This document shows, piece by piece, positions 9,461-17,757 of a stretch of DNA of 64,000 bases; the stretch's first letter is position 1; the number at the start of each line of letters is the position of its first letter. The stretch is from Marinobacter sp. BGYM27. GTDB lineage: Bacteria > Pseudomonadota > Gammaproteobacteria > Pseudomonadales > Oleiphilaceae. Below the pieces are notes generated by a model. It ran no database searches, had not been told where the DNA came from, and saw only the letters and a list, made by a program, of their open reading frames with translations. The stretch covers positions 1 to 64,000 of the forward strand of contig JANZNS010000002.1 in the NCBI GenBank assembly GCA_025153445.1, written 5' to 3'. The position numbers were made by a program, and so were the translations under genes.

Positions 9461-9709
9461 TTTCCGGGGTTCCAATTCGTCTGAGTCAAGTTCACATTTT
9501 AGGGAGGTGGGTGCGCGGGTACAAGGTGGCTCTTTGATTTGAGTTGGACGCTATCTATTTATACGCGTGAGGTTGGCTGCCTGGCCTACGCCCGATTGCC
9601 CACAAAGTATGGCGCCCGGCGGCTGCTTTAGAGGGCTTGAGGCGCTCTGCTCAAGTGCCTGAATTTCGGGAAGTGCTTAATAAACTGGTGGCGCTTTTCT
9701 GGCTTTTTA

Positions 9710-9718
9710 TGGTATAAA
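9710..9718 (+). promoter_or_regulatory. Extended -10 promoter of the rpsB-tsf region
   Basis: TGGTATAAA (9710-9718) is an extended -10 (TGn followed by TATAAA), immediately followed by the GC-rich discriminator CGCGCCCGC, as in stringently controlled ribosomal promoters. No convincing -35 hexamer was found. Transcription from here would give a leader of about 190 bases before rpsB. Confidence 0.55.
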
Positions 9719-9725
9719 CGCGCCC

Positions 9726-9917
9726 GCTGAAGCCGTAATGGCTCCCGCAACGACTCTGTGATCAGTCTTCGAAACAGGCTTTTCCAGAGCGCTGCTCAGC
9801 TAAATCGCACATGCGTCGACACGTTGACCCAGGGTGCCCTGCCAAGTCTTATGGCAGCAGGGTTGGGCAATTGGACGCGTGGAGGACTAACCCAAAGTTC
9901 GTATATAGGTATTTAAA
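9726..9917 (+). promoter_or_regulatory. rpsB 5' leader, possible S2 autoregulatory region
   Basis: The interval from the predicted promoter to the rpsB ATG holds no gene. Several short complementary segments are present (for example CCCTGCCAAG..TTATGGCAGCAGGG around 9837-9864), and a GGAGGAC stretch lies at 9882-9888. In enterobacteria the rpsB leader is the target of feedback repression by protein S2. That this leader acts the same way is inference. Confidence 0.35.
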
Positions 9918-10664
9918 ATGGCACAAGTAAGCATGCGTGACCTGCTGAAGGCAGGCGCACACTTCGGTCACCAGACACGTTACTGGAACCCGAAAATGTC
10001 GAAGTTCATCTTCGGCGCCCGCAACAAGATTCATATCATCAACCTGGAGCAGACTGTTCCTGCAATGGAAGAAGCGCTGACTTTTGTTCGTCAGCTTTCT
10101 GAAAGCAAGAACAAGGTTCTCTTTGTTGGTACCAAACGCGCCGCTGCGAAGATCATTAAAGAAGAAGCACTGCGCGCAGGTCAGCCCTACGTCAACCATC
10201 GCTGGTTGGGTGGCATGCTGACCAACTACAAGACGATCCGTCAGTCTATCCGTCGCTACCGTGATCTTGAGTCCCAGAGCCAAGACGGTACATTCGACAA
10301 GCTGACCAAGAAAGAAGCGCTCGAACGCACGCGTGAAATGGAAAAGCTTGAGCGCAGCATCGGCGGTATCAAGGATATGGGTGGTCTTCCCGACGCACTG
10401 TTCGTTATCGACGTTGACCATGAGCGTATTGCTATCAAAGAAGCCAACAAGCTGGGCATTCCTGTTATTGGTGTTGTTGATACCAACAGTGATCCAGACG
10501 GCATCGATTACGTGATTCCAGGTAACGATGACGCGATCCGTGCGGTTCAGATCTACGTGAAGGCGATTGCTGATACCTGTCTGGAAGGTGCAACCGCCGG
10601 CACTGGTGCGGATGAGTTTGTTGAAGTGAGCGAAGAAGAGAAGGACGCACCTGCAGCTGAATAA
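9918..10664 (+). CDS. rpsB: 30S ribosomal protein S2
   Basis: S2 bridges the head and body of the 30S subunit and recruits S1. The 248-residue product starts [20 protein letters not shown] and contains the conserved [17 protein letters not shown] and [15 protein letters not shown] segments, with the usual acidic C-terminal tail. It is followed by a strong terminator before tsf, so full-length rpsB-tsf transcripts must be read-through products or tsf must have its own promoter. Confidence 0.98.
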   Translation: MAQVSMRDLLKAGAHFGHQTRYWNPKMSKFIFGARNKIHIINLEQTVPAMEEALTFVRQLSESKNKVLFVGTKRAAAKIIKEEALRAGQPYVNHRWLGGMLTNYKTIRQSIRRYRDLESQSQDGTFDKLTKKEALERTREMEKLERSIGGIKDMGGLPDALFVIDVDHERIAIKEANKLGIPVIGVVDTNSDPDGIDYVIPGNDDAIRAVQIYVKAIADTCLEGATAGTGADEFVEVSEEEKDAPAAE

Positions 10665-10698
10665 TCGCTGTGGTTGAGCTGATTCAGATTCAGCATCG

Positions 10699-10725
10699 AA
10701 AAGGGGGGCTGAGTCCCCCTTTTTT
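10699..10725 (+). terminator. Rho-independent terminator or attenuator between rpsB and tsf
   Basis: An A-rich lead, a GGGGG/CCCCC stem with a short CTGAGT-type loop and a run of six T form a textbook intrinsic terminator 35 bases after the rpsB stop. In E. coli too the rpsB-tsf gap contains an attenuating terminator. Confidence 0.85.
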
Positions 10726-10811
10726 GTAAGCGTAATACCGCAATTGGTTAAAGGGATCTGTGGTCAGGGGAGTTGAATACTTAATCCTCGCTGCAGACGG
10801 CAAGCAGGCAG

Positions 10812-10838
10812 GGCGAATTGCCAAAAGGCAACGTTTTT
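10812..10838 (+). terminator. Second terminator-like hairpin upstream of tsf
   Basis: TTGCC-AAAA-GGCAA (10818-10831) is followed by CGTTTTTT. The outer bases AGGGC and GCTCT can extend the structure around the T run. It could be a second attenuator or part of the tsf leader; the short stem keeps confidence low. Confidence 0.35.
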
Positions 10839-10914
10839 TGCTCTGCGTTGAATTTAATAGAGTGCTCCGGTAATGCCGGGGCCTTCTTCTGATATTGAAA
10901 CGAGAGGACTGAAC

Positions 10915-11784
10915 ATGGCTGCTATTACTGCTGCAATGGTCAAAGAACTGCGTGAGCGTACCGGTCTTGGCATGATGGAGTGCAAAAAGGCACTCGTTGA
11001 GGCGGGTGGTAGTGTTGAGCAGGCGATCGACGAGCTGCGTAAATCATCTGGCCTGAAAGCGGCCAAGAAAGCAGGTCGTACCGCTGCTGAAGGCGTGGCT
11101 GTGCTGAGTGTTGCCGATGACAACAAGAGCGCCACTATCCTGGAAGTGAATTCGGAAACTGACTTCGTTGCACGTGATGATAACTTCCTCAACTTTGCGA
11201 ATGACGTACTGGCAGTTGCTGTTAAGAATGGCGAAACCGACGTTGCCAAGCTGATGGAAGGCGATCTTGAAGCCAAGCGTGAAGCGCTGGTTCAGAAGAT
11301 TGGTGAAAACATTACCGTACGTCGTATCGTCAGAATCGAAGGCGCTGTGGTCGCAGGTTATGTTCATAGCACAAACAAAATCGCGTCTGTTGTCGCAGTG
11401 ACTGCCGGTTCTGCTGACACTGCTCGTGATGTTGCGATGCACGTCGCTGCCGTTAACCCACGTGTGGGCAAGGCAGAAGATATGCCTCAGGAAGAAGTCG
11501 AGCGCGAAAAAGACATTATTCGTGCCCAGCCTGACATGGAAGGCAAGCCGTCAGAAATCGTTGAGAAAATGATGACTGGCCGCATCCAGAAGTTCCTGAA
11601 AGAAAACAGCCTGGTTGATCAGCCGTTCGTTAAAAACCCTGATCAGACCGTTGGTGCGCTGTTGAAAGCAGAAGGTGCCGAACTTTCCGGTTTTATTCGC
11701 CTTGAAGTTGGTGAAGGTATCGAGAAAGAAGAAGTTGATTTTGCTGCTGAAGTTGCGGCAGCAGCGGGTACAGGCAAGGCCTGA
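10915..11784 (+). CDS. tsf: Elongation factor Ts
   Basis: EF-Ts is the guanine nucleotide exchange factor that regenerates EF-Tu-GTP. The start at 10915 ([17 protein letters not shown]) follows a GAGAGGA ribosome-binding site at 10902-10908. The 289-residue product shows the N-terminal UBA-like helix with [11 protein letters not shown], then the core segment [16 protein letters not shown] and the dimerisation region. The open frame extends 14 codons upstream without family support. It lies between the rpsB terminator and a long hairpin that precedes pyrH. Confidence 0.98.
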   Translation: MAAITAAMVKELRERTGLGMMECKKALVEAGGSVEQAIDELRKSSGLKAAKKAGRTAAEGVAVLSVADDNKSATILEVNSETDFVARDDNFLNFANDVLAVAVKNGETDVAKLMEGDLEAKREALVQKIGENITVRRIVRIEGAVVAGYVHSTNKIASVVAVTAGSADTARDVAMHVAAVNPRVGKAEDMPQEEVEREKDIIRAQPDMEGKPSEIVEKMMTGRIQKFLKENSLVDQPFVKNPDQTVGALLKAEGAELSGFIRLEVGEGIEKEEVDFAAEVAAAAGTGKA

Positions 11785-11821
11785 CCGTTGTTGTAACCCG
11801 TGTGCGCCACCCGGTGCGCAT

Positions 11822-11870
11822 GGGTTGCATGCGAGATGCTCCGTGCTTCGGGATATCTCGCATGCAACCC
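11822..11870. repeat. Perfect 16-bp inverted repeat between tsf and pyrH
   Basis: GGGTTGCATGCGAGAT (11822-11837) and ATCTCGCATGCAACCC (11855-11870) are exact reverse complements with a 17-base spacer that can itself pair CCG with CGG. There is no T run on either side, so it is not an ordinary intrinsic terminator. It may act as an mRNA stability or processing hairpin, or be a dispersed palindromic repeat; no second copy was noticed in the window. Confidence 0.75.
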
Positions 11871-11975
11871 TGATCCAGGTGATGCCAGTTGTCCTGCAAC
11901 AAGGATTGGCTAATCTGCTCTGATGCATCCGCTTTGTCACCGTCCGCACGGACGCCAGTAAGGGGATCCCTCGCA

Positions 11976-12704
11976 ATGCCAAAGAATTCTCAGACCCAGC
12001 CCAAATACAAACGCGTTCTTCTCAAGCTCAGTGGTGAAGCACTGATGGGCGAGCAGGATTTCGGAATTGACCCCAAGGTACTTGATCGTATGGCGCTGGA
12101 GATCGGCGCGTTAATCGGTATTGGTGTACAGGTTGGCCTGGTTATCGGTGGTGGTAATCTATTTCGGGGTGCAGCGCTGAGCGCCGTTGGTATGGATCGT
12201 GTTACCGGCGATCACATGGGCATGCTGGCCACAATGATGAATGGTCTGGCCATGCGGGACGCGCTCGAGCGCTCGAATATCCGCACGCGGGTCATGTCTG
12301 CGATTCCGATGAGCGGTATTGTGGAGCATTATGACCGCCGTCGGGCATTCCGGGACCTCAAGGATGGTGACGTCGTGATATTCTGTGCCGGTACCGGTAA
12401 CCCGTTTTTCACCACTGACTCTGCCGCTTGCCTGCGTGGTATCGAGATTGAGGCGGACGTGGTGTTGAAAGCCACGAAGGTTGATGGCGTTTACTCTGCT
12501 GATCCGGTCAAGGATCCAACAGCAGAAAAATACGAACGTCTGACCTACGATGAGGTATTGGATAAAAAGTTGGGTGTGATGGATCTGACTGCTATCTGTC
12601 TGTGTCGTGACCAGGGGATGCCGGTAAGGGTTTTCAATATGAATAAGCCCGGCGCGCTGACACGCATTGTGGTGGGTGAGCCTGAAGGCACTCTCATCGA
12701 ATAA
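11976..12704 (+). CDS. pyrH: UMP kinase
   Basis: PyrH phosphorylates UMP to UDP in pyrimidine nucleotide synthesis; the bacterial enzyme is a hexameric amino-acid-kinase-fold protein regulated by GTP and UTP. Motifs include [18 protein letters not shown] and [13 protein letters not shown]. The ATG at 11976 ([12 protein letters not shown]) follows AAGGGGA at 11960-11966 and gives 242 residues, the normal size. It sits between tsf and frr in the universal gammaproteobacterial order. Confidence 0.97.
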   Translation: MPKNSQTQPKYKRVLLKLSGEALMGEQDFGIDPKVLDRMALEIGALIGIGVQVGLVIGGGNLFRGAALSAVGMDRVTGDHMGMLATMMNGLAMRDALERSNIRTRVMSAIPMSGIVEHYDRRRAFRDLKDGDVVIFCAGTGNPFFTTDSAACLRGIEIEADVVLKATKVDGVYSADPVKDPTAEKYERLTYDEVLDKKLGVMDLTAICLCRDQGMPVRVFNMNKPGALTRIVVGEPEGTLIE

Positions 12705-12788
12705 AGCGAATACTGATAGAATGCCGGAAATGGCCGGTTTGATCTGAACCAGGCTGACCGGCAAACGGACTGAATTGAGGAATAAACC

Positions 12789-13346
12789 GTGATCAACGAA
12801 ATTAAGTCAGATGCTGAACAGCGCATGAAGAAAAGCCTGGAATCTCTGCACGCTGCATTTAACAAAATTCGGACAGGGCGCGCTCACCCAGCGATCCTCG
12901 ACAGCGTGATGGTCACTTACTACGGCCAGGACACGCCGCTAAAGCAGGTTGCGGCGGTCAATGTTGAAGATTCGCGTACTTTGGTTGTTGCGCCTTGGGA
13001 GAAGAATCTGGCGCCCGCCATCGAAAAGGCGATCATGATGTCGGATCTGGGGCTTAATCCGTCCAGCAACGGCGATGTCATTCGGGTTCCGATGCCAATG
13101 CTGACACAGGAAACCCGTCGTGAAATGGTCAAGCAGGCCAAAGCGGATGCTGAGCATGGCCGTGTATCGGTCCGGAATGCCCGTCGCGATGCTAACGCCG
13201 ACCTGAAAGAGCTGCTCAAGGAAAAAGAGATTACCGAAGATGAAGAGCGCAAAGGTCAGGAAGAAGTACAGAAACTGACTGACCGCTTCATCGCTGAAAT
13301 CGAAACGATGCTCAAGAGCAAAGAAGACGATTTGATGGAAGTCTGA
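12789..13346 (+). CDS. frr: Ribosome recycling factor
   Basis: RRF splits post-termination ribosomes together with EF-G. The 185-residue product has the standard length and the two-domain layout: a three-helix bundle with [17 protein letters not shown] and a C-terminal helix ending in LMEV. The start codon is GTG at 12789, preceded by TTGAGGAATAAACC, a good ribosome-binding site. It lies 84 bases after pyrH. Confidence 0.98.
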   Translation: MINEIKSDAEQRMKKSLESLHAAFNKIRTGRAHPAILDSVMVTYYGQDTPLKQVAAVNVEDSRTLVVAPWEKNLAPAIEKAIMMSDLGLNPSSNGDVIRVPMPMLTQETRREMVKQAKADAEHGRVSVRNARRDANADLKELLKEKEITEDEERKGQEEVQKLTDRFIAEIETMLKSKEDDLMEV

Positions 13347-13382
13347 GTTCGGCCATTATCGATATAGGTTGAATTTTTAAAG

Positions 13383-13427
13383 CGGGGGCTGTCAGGGTGT
13401 GGGCAAATAAGCACGCTGAAGCCCCCG
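13383..13427. repeat. Long imperfect hairpin between frr and uppS
   Basis: CGGGGGCT (13383-13390) pairs with AGCCCCCG (13420-13427), and the inner bases TCAG and GTG continue the pairing after a bulged G. No T run follows, so it probably is not a strong terminator; it may modulate expression between the translation-factor and envelope parts of the cluster. Confidence 0.4.
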
Positions 13428-13446
13428 AGACGTATTAGGGGAAGGC

Positions 13447-14226
13447 ATGACGGAAAGTATATCCGCCAAGATTCCGGTAGCTGCGAGTGCTCGGCCTCGT
13501 CATGTCGCTATCATCATGGATGGGAATAACCGCTGGGCGAAGCAGCACTTGCTGGCCGGTGTCGCGGGCCACAAGGCGGGTGTTAATGCCGTTAAGGCGG
13601 CAGTTGAAACCTGCGCTCGACAAGGGGTGGAGGTACTGACCCTGTTCGCATTCAGTAGCGAAAACTGGCGCCGTCCGAAAGATGAAGTATCCGCCTTGAT
13701 GCGTTTGTTTCTGTTGGCGCTGGAGCGTGAGGTCAAAAAGCTGCACCGGAACAATATCCGGCTGCGGATAATCGGTGATCGCAGTGCTTTCAGCCCCAAA
13801 CTGCAGGAACATATGCAGCGAGCCGAGACCTTGACCGAAAGCAACACCCGCATGACGCTGGTGATTGCAGCAAATTACGGCGGGCAATGGGATATCGCCC
13901 AAGCTAGCCGGGTGTTGGCGCAACAGGTAAAAGATGGGCAGTTGCAGCCTGAAGACATCACTGAAGAAAGGCTGCAGGCGCAGCTGTGCATCGGCGAGTT
14001 GCCGATGCCTGATCTGATGATCCGGACAGCTGGAGAGCAGCGCATCAGCAATTTCATGCTCTGGCATCTTGCCTATACCGAATTCTATTTTTCAGAAGTG
14101 TACTGGCCTGACTTCAATGAAAATGAAATGCTTGCCGCGCTTGAAGCGTATGCCGGTCGTAAGCGCCGGTTTGGCCAGACTGATGATCAGCTGGAACAGC
14201 GCGCTGCAATAGGCTCCACGAACTGA
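13447..14226 (+). CDS. uppS: Undecaprenyl diphosphate synthase (cis-prenyltransferase)
   Basis: UppS makes the C55 carrier lipid for peptidoglycan and O-antigen from farnesyl diphosphate and isopentenyl diphosphate. The 259-residue product has the catalytic-Asp motif HVAIIMDGNNRWAK near residue 25, then FAFSSENWRRP and the diphosphate-binding RTAGEQRISNF with YWPDF near the C terminus. A GGGGAAGGC stretch just before the ATG provides the ribosome-binding site. It starts the envelope section of the cluster and lies 25 bases before cdsA. Confidence 0.97.
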   Translation: MTESISAKIPVAASARPRHVAIIMDGNNRWAKQHLLAGVAGHKAGVNAVKAAVETCARQGVEVLTLFAFSSENWRRPKDEVSALMRLFLLALEREVKKLHRNNIRLRIIGDRSAFSPKLQEHMQRAETLTESNTRMTLVIAANYGGQWDIAQASRVLAQQVKDGQLQPEDITEERLQAQLCIGELPMPDLMIRTAGEQRISNFMLWHLAYTEFYFSEVYWPDFNENEMLAALEAYAGRKRRFGQTDDQLEQRAAIGSTN

Positions 14227-14251
14227 CAACGATAAAAGAGCGAGCCCCCTT

Positions 14252-15094
14252 GTGCTCAAGACCCGTGTAATTACCGCATTAATTCTTGCCCCGATTGCGA
14301 TCGGCTGCATTTTCTTCCTGCCTCCGCTTGGCTTCGCCCTGTTTACCGGCATTATCATTTCGATAGGTGCCTGGGAGTGGGCCAATATGGCCGGTTTGAC
14401 CCAGCAGGTTGCCCGGGTAGCTTACGCTGCCGTGACCGCGTTGATTCTTTTCTGGCTGCTCCACGCCACTGTGAATTCAGTGTTGATTGGATCGGCCGTA
14501 TGGTGGTGTGTTGCCTTGCTGCTGGTTCGTTCTTATCCGGCTGGAAGCGCGCTCTGGTCACCGATCGTTGTGCGACTGGTAATGGGGTTGCTGGTGCTGG
14601 TACCCGCCTGGGTGGGGCTTAATCATTTGCGCTCCGGTCAATTCCAGTTAGCCAGTCTTGATAATAATCTGCTGCTTTTGCTCTATGTATTTTGCATCGT
14701 ATGGGTGGCTGATATTGGCGCCTATTTTGCGGGTCGCGCCTTTGGTAAGGCCAAGCTGGCGCCACGGGTCAGTCCGGGCAAATCCTGGGCAGGTGTCTGG
14801 GGCGGTTTGGCTGCTGTCATCGCCCTGGCTGTCATTGTGGGACTGGTGATTGGCTGTGATCTGCAGTCCGGAGCCCTGCTGGTGGTAATAAGCGTCGTGA
14901 CAGGTGCGGTGTCTGTGTTGGGCGATCTTCTGGAAAGCATGCTGAAGCGTTTCAGGGGGATAAAAGACAGCAGTCAGTTGCTGCCCGGGCATGGCGGTAT
15001 TATGGATCGTATTGACAGTCTCACGGCCGCTATTCCGGTATTTGCCCTTGGTATCACGCTACTGGGATGGCTGCAGGCGAGCGCATTGGCATGA
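14252..15094 (+). CDS. cdsA: Phosphatidate cytidylyltransferase
   Basis: CdsA forms CDP-diacylglycerol from phosphatidate and CTP at the inner membrane. The 280-residue protein has about eight transmembrane segments and the C-terminal CTP-transferase signature [37 protein letters not shown] (read at about residues 210-250). The start codon appears to be GTG at 14252 with only a weak AAGAGCGAG upstream. Its stop overlaps the dxr start in an ATGA arrangement, implying translational coupling. Confidence 0.96.
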   Translation: MLKTRVITALILAPIAIGCIFFLPPLGFALFTGIIISIGAWEWANMAGLTQQVARVAYAAVTALILFWLLHATVNSVLIGSAVWWCVALLLVRSYPAGSALWSPIVVRLVMGLLVLVPAWVGLNHLRSGQFQLASLDNNLLLLLYVFCIVWVADIGAYFAGRAFGKAKLAPRVSPGKSWAGVWGGLAAVIALAVIVGLVIGCDLQSGALLVVISVVTGAVSVLGDLLESMLKRFRGIKDSSQLLPGHGGIMDRIDSLTAAIPVFALGITLLGWLQASALA

Positions 15095-16314
15095 CGGGTC
15101 CAAGCTCCAGCGCGAACCAATACGCCGGTTCAGGCCGGCGATCAGTTGCCATTCTTGGCGCCACAGGCTCCATAGGTTTGAGCACGCTGGATGTGATTCA
15201 GCGGCACCCGGATCGTTTTGAGATATTTGCATTGACGGCCAGCAGTCGAGTCGATGAGATGGTGGCGCTATGCCGCCAACATCGCCCCAAGGTGGCCGTT
15301 ATGGCCGACGCAGAAGCCGCGGTCACGCTGCGTTCACGACTGCCAGCTGATCTGGGTGTCGAGGTACTCGCGGGGCGAGAAGGTCTCGTTGCTGTTGCTC
15401 AGTCGGCGGAGGCCGATACCGTGATGGCGGCAATTGTCGGGGCAGCGGGACTTGAACCTACTCTGGCGGCTGTGCGTGCAGGCAAGCGGGTGTTGCTCGC
15501 AAACAAAGAAGCACTGGTGATGTCAGGCGCCTTGTTTATGGACGCTGTGGCGCAATCCGGAGCGGAGCTGCTGCCGATTGACAGCGAGCACAATGCGATA
15601 TTCCAGTGTTTGCCGCCTGCTCTGGCGCGCGATATGACCGGTGCCGGCGTGCGCCGCATCCTCCTGACCGCATCGGGCGGTCCCTTCAGAAACACAGGCT
15701 TGAGCAGCTTGGCTGGCGTAACCCCTGAGCAGGCCTGTGCTCATCCCAACTGGAGCATGGGGCAGAAAATATCTGTCGATTCAGCAACCCTTATGAATAA
15801 AGGGCTTGAGCTCATAGAAGCCTGCTGGCTGTTCAATACATCACCCAGCCAGATCGAGGTCCATGTTCATCCCGAAAGTATTATTCATTCAATGGTAGAG
15901 TATGTGGACGGTTCGGTGCTTGCCCAGTTGGGAAGCCCCGATATGCGGACGCCGATAGCCAATGGGTTGGCATGGCCGGAACGAATCGATGCCGGCGTTG
16001 CCTCGCTCGATTTGTTCGCTTTGGGGCGTTTCCATTTCGAGCGGCCTGATCTTGAGCGGTTTCCCTGCTTGAGGCTGGCGGCAGAAGCCTTTGATCAGGG
16101 CGGGACCAGCCCGGCCGTGTTGAACGCGGCAAATGAAGTGGCTGTGGCCGCTTTTCTGAAAGGGCAGCTGCGTTTTACCGACATCCCTGTAATTATTGAA
16201 GAAGCATTATCGGCTTTGCCTTCAACGTCTGCCACGGATTTTGACGTGATCTTTGACAAGGATCGTGAATCCCGGGCATTTGCACTGGAACGGATTGGCC
16301 GCATGGCGGTCTGA
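15091..16314 (+). CDS. dxr: 1-deoxy-D-xylulose-5-phosphate reductoisomerase
   Basis: Dxr catalyses the first committed step of the methylerythritol phosphate isoprenoid pathway, NADPH-dependent. Motifs include the nucleotide-binding [15 protein letters not shown], the metal/substrate motifs DSEHNAIFQ and LTASGGPF, and [21 protein letters not shown]. The ATG at 15091 overlaps the cdsA stop as ATGA and yields 407 residues; the frame is open 8 codons further upstream. Supply of isoprenoid precursor fits the neighbouring uppS. Confidence 0.97.
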   Translation: MTGPSSSANQYAGSGRRSVAILGATGSIGLSTLDVIQRHPDRFEIFALTASSRVDEMVALCRQHRPKVAVMADAEAAVTLRSRLPADLGVEVLAGREGLVAVAQSAEADTVMAAIVGAAGLEPTLAAVRAGKRVLLANKEALVMSGALFMDAVAQSGAELLPIDSEHNAIFQCLPPALARDMTGAGVRRILLTASGGPFRNTGLSSLAGVTPEQACAHPNWSMGQKISVDSATLMNKGLELIEACWLFNTSPSQIEVHVHPESIIHSMVEYVDGSVLAQLGSPDMRTPIANGLAWPERIDAGVASLDLFALGRFHFERPDLERFPCLRLAAEAFDQGGTSPAVLNAANEVAVAAFLKGQLRFTDIPVIIEEALSALPSTSATDFDVIFDKDRESRAFALERIGRMAV

Positions 16315-16363
16315 TCAAGTTGCTGTCCTGGGTCGTCCTGACTTTTTATTATTCTGGAGTGTC

Positions 16364-17713
16364 ATGCAGTTCATAGAATCGGCTCTCGCACTCATTGTTA
16401 CGCTGGGCATTCTCGTCACCATTCATGAGTACGGTCATTTTTGGGTGGCCAGAAAGTGCGGTGTGCGTGTGTTACGCTTTTCTGTTGGCTTCGGCAAGCC
16501 GATGTTCTCCTGGTATGACCGGAAGGGGACTGAATTTGCTATCGCTGCCATTCCGCTGGGCGGCTACGTCAAAATGCTCGATGAGCGGGAAGGTCCGGTT
16601 CCCGAGGACCAGCTTTCCGAAGCATTCACTCAGAAATCCCCAGGCAAACGCATTGCGATTGCCGCCGCTGGGCCTGCTGCCAACTTTATCTTTGCGATAT
16701 TTGCCTACTGGGTTTTGAGTGTTGTCGGCTTCAGCACGCTTGCTCCGGTGGTTGGGGATATCGAGTCAGACAGTATTGCCGAGCGGATGGGGTTAGAGTC
16801 CGGTATGGAAATTCTCGCCATTGATGGTGAGAAAGTGACGGATTGGCGCGATATCGGAGGCTTGTTGCTTGAGCGGGCCGGTGAGTTCGGCCCGATCAAC
16901 ATGTCTCTCAGAAAAGATAATAATGTTGTCGAGCGGCAGGCCGAGTTGAACGGCTGGCGGCTGGACACCGATGAACCCAATCCCATTTCGCTGTTTGGCA
17001 TACAGCCTTACCGGCCGGATGTGCCGTCAGTGCTTGGCGAGATTTTGCCCGGAGGCCGGGCAGAGAGCGCCGGCCTGCAGTCGGGCGACGAAGTGTTGCG
17101 GATCAACGGCGAGCCGGTGGATGGCTGGTTTGCCTTGGTCAAGACAGTGCAGGCATCGCCAGGCGTATCCCTTACGCTTGATATCATGCGTGAGGGTCAG
17201 CCACGCACGATTACTGTGACGCCGAAACGGCACGAGGCTGATAACGGAGAAGTTATTGGATTGATCGGGGCTGGCGCAGCGCCAATCGAGTGGCCTGAAG
17301 GTTTGGTCAGAAAAAACCGTTACGGCGTTTTTGAGGCCATTCCGGAAGCTGTGGGCGAGACGTGGGCTGATACCCGCCTGACACTTGTCGCGATCAAGAA
17401 GATGATTACCGGGCTGCTGTCTTTGAATAATCTTAGCGGCCCGATTACCATTGCCCGCGTAGCTGAAGCGAGTGTACGGTCAGGATTCGAGGACTTTGTT
17501 CGTTTTCTGGCCTACCTGAGCGTTAGCCTTGGGGTACTTAACCTGTTGCCAGTACCCGTACTTGATGGTGGTCATATCCTGTTTTACAGCCTCGAGGCGA
17601 TACGTCGCAAGCCGCTGTCGGAACAGGTTCAGGCCGTTGGATTACGAATTGGTATGGCAATGATTCTTACATTGATGGTGTTTGCTCTTTACAACGACCT
17701 GATGCGGTTGTGA
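16364..17713 (+). CDS. rseP: RIP metalloprotease RseP (site-2 protease)
   Basis: RseP cleaves the anti-sigma factor RseA within the inner membrane to release sigma-E, and also clears signal-peptide remnants. The 449-residue product has the zinc motif HEYGH at residues 21-25, two tandem PDZ domains in the periplasmic loop (around EILPGGRAESAGLQSGDEV) and the third zinc region PVPVLDGGH near the C terminus. The ATG at 16364 with TGGAGT upstream is favoured; the frame also reads back into dxr. It lies directly before bamA. Confidence 0.97.
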   Translation: MQFIESALALIVTLGILVTIHEYGHFWVARKCGVRVLRFSVGFGKPMFSWYDRKGTEFAIAAIPLGGYVKMLDEREGPVPEDQLSEAFTQKSPGKRIAIAAAGPAANFIFAIFAYWVLSVVGFSTLAPVVGDIESDSIAERMGLESGMEILAIDGEKVTDWRDIGGLLLERAGEFGPINMSLRKDNNVVERQAELNGWRLDTDEPNPISLFGIQPYRPDVPSVLGEILPGGRAESAGLQSGDEVLRINGEPVDGWFALVKTVQASPGVSLTLDIMREGQPRTITVTPKRHEADNGEVIGLIGAGAAPIEWPEGLVRKNRYGVFEAIPEAVGETWADTRLTLVAIKKMITGLLSLNNLSGPITIARVAEASVRSGFEDFVRFLAYLSVSLGVLNLLPVPVLDGGHILFYSLEAIRRKPLSEQVQAVGLRIGMAMILTLMVFALYNDLMRL

Positions 17714-17757
17714 GAATTGCCACCTTCCGTACGCGCATAAACAGGCGAATTAACTGA

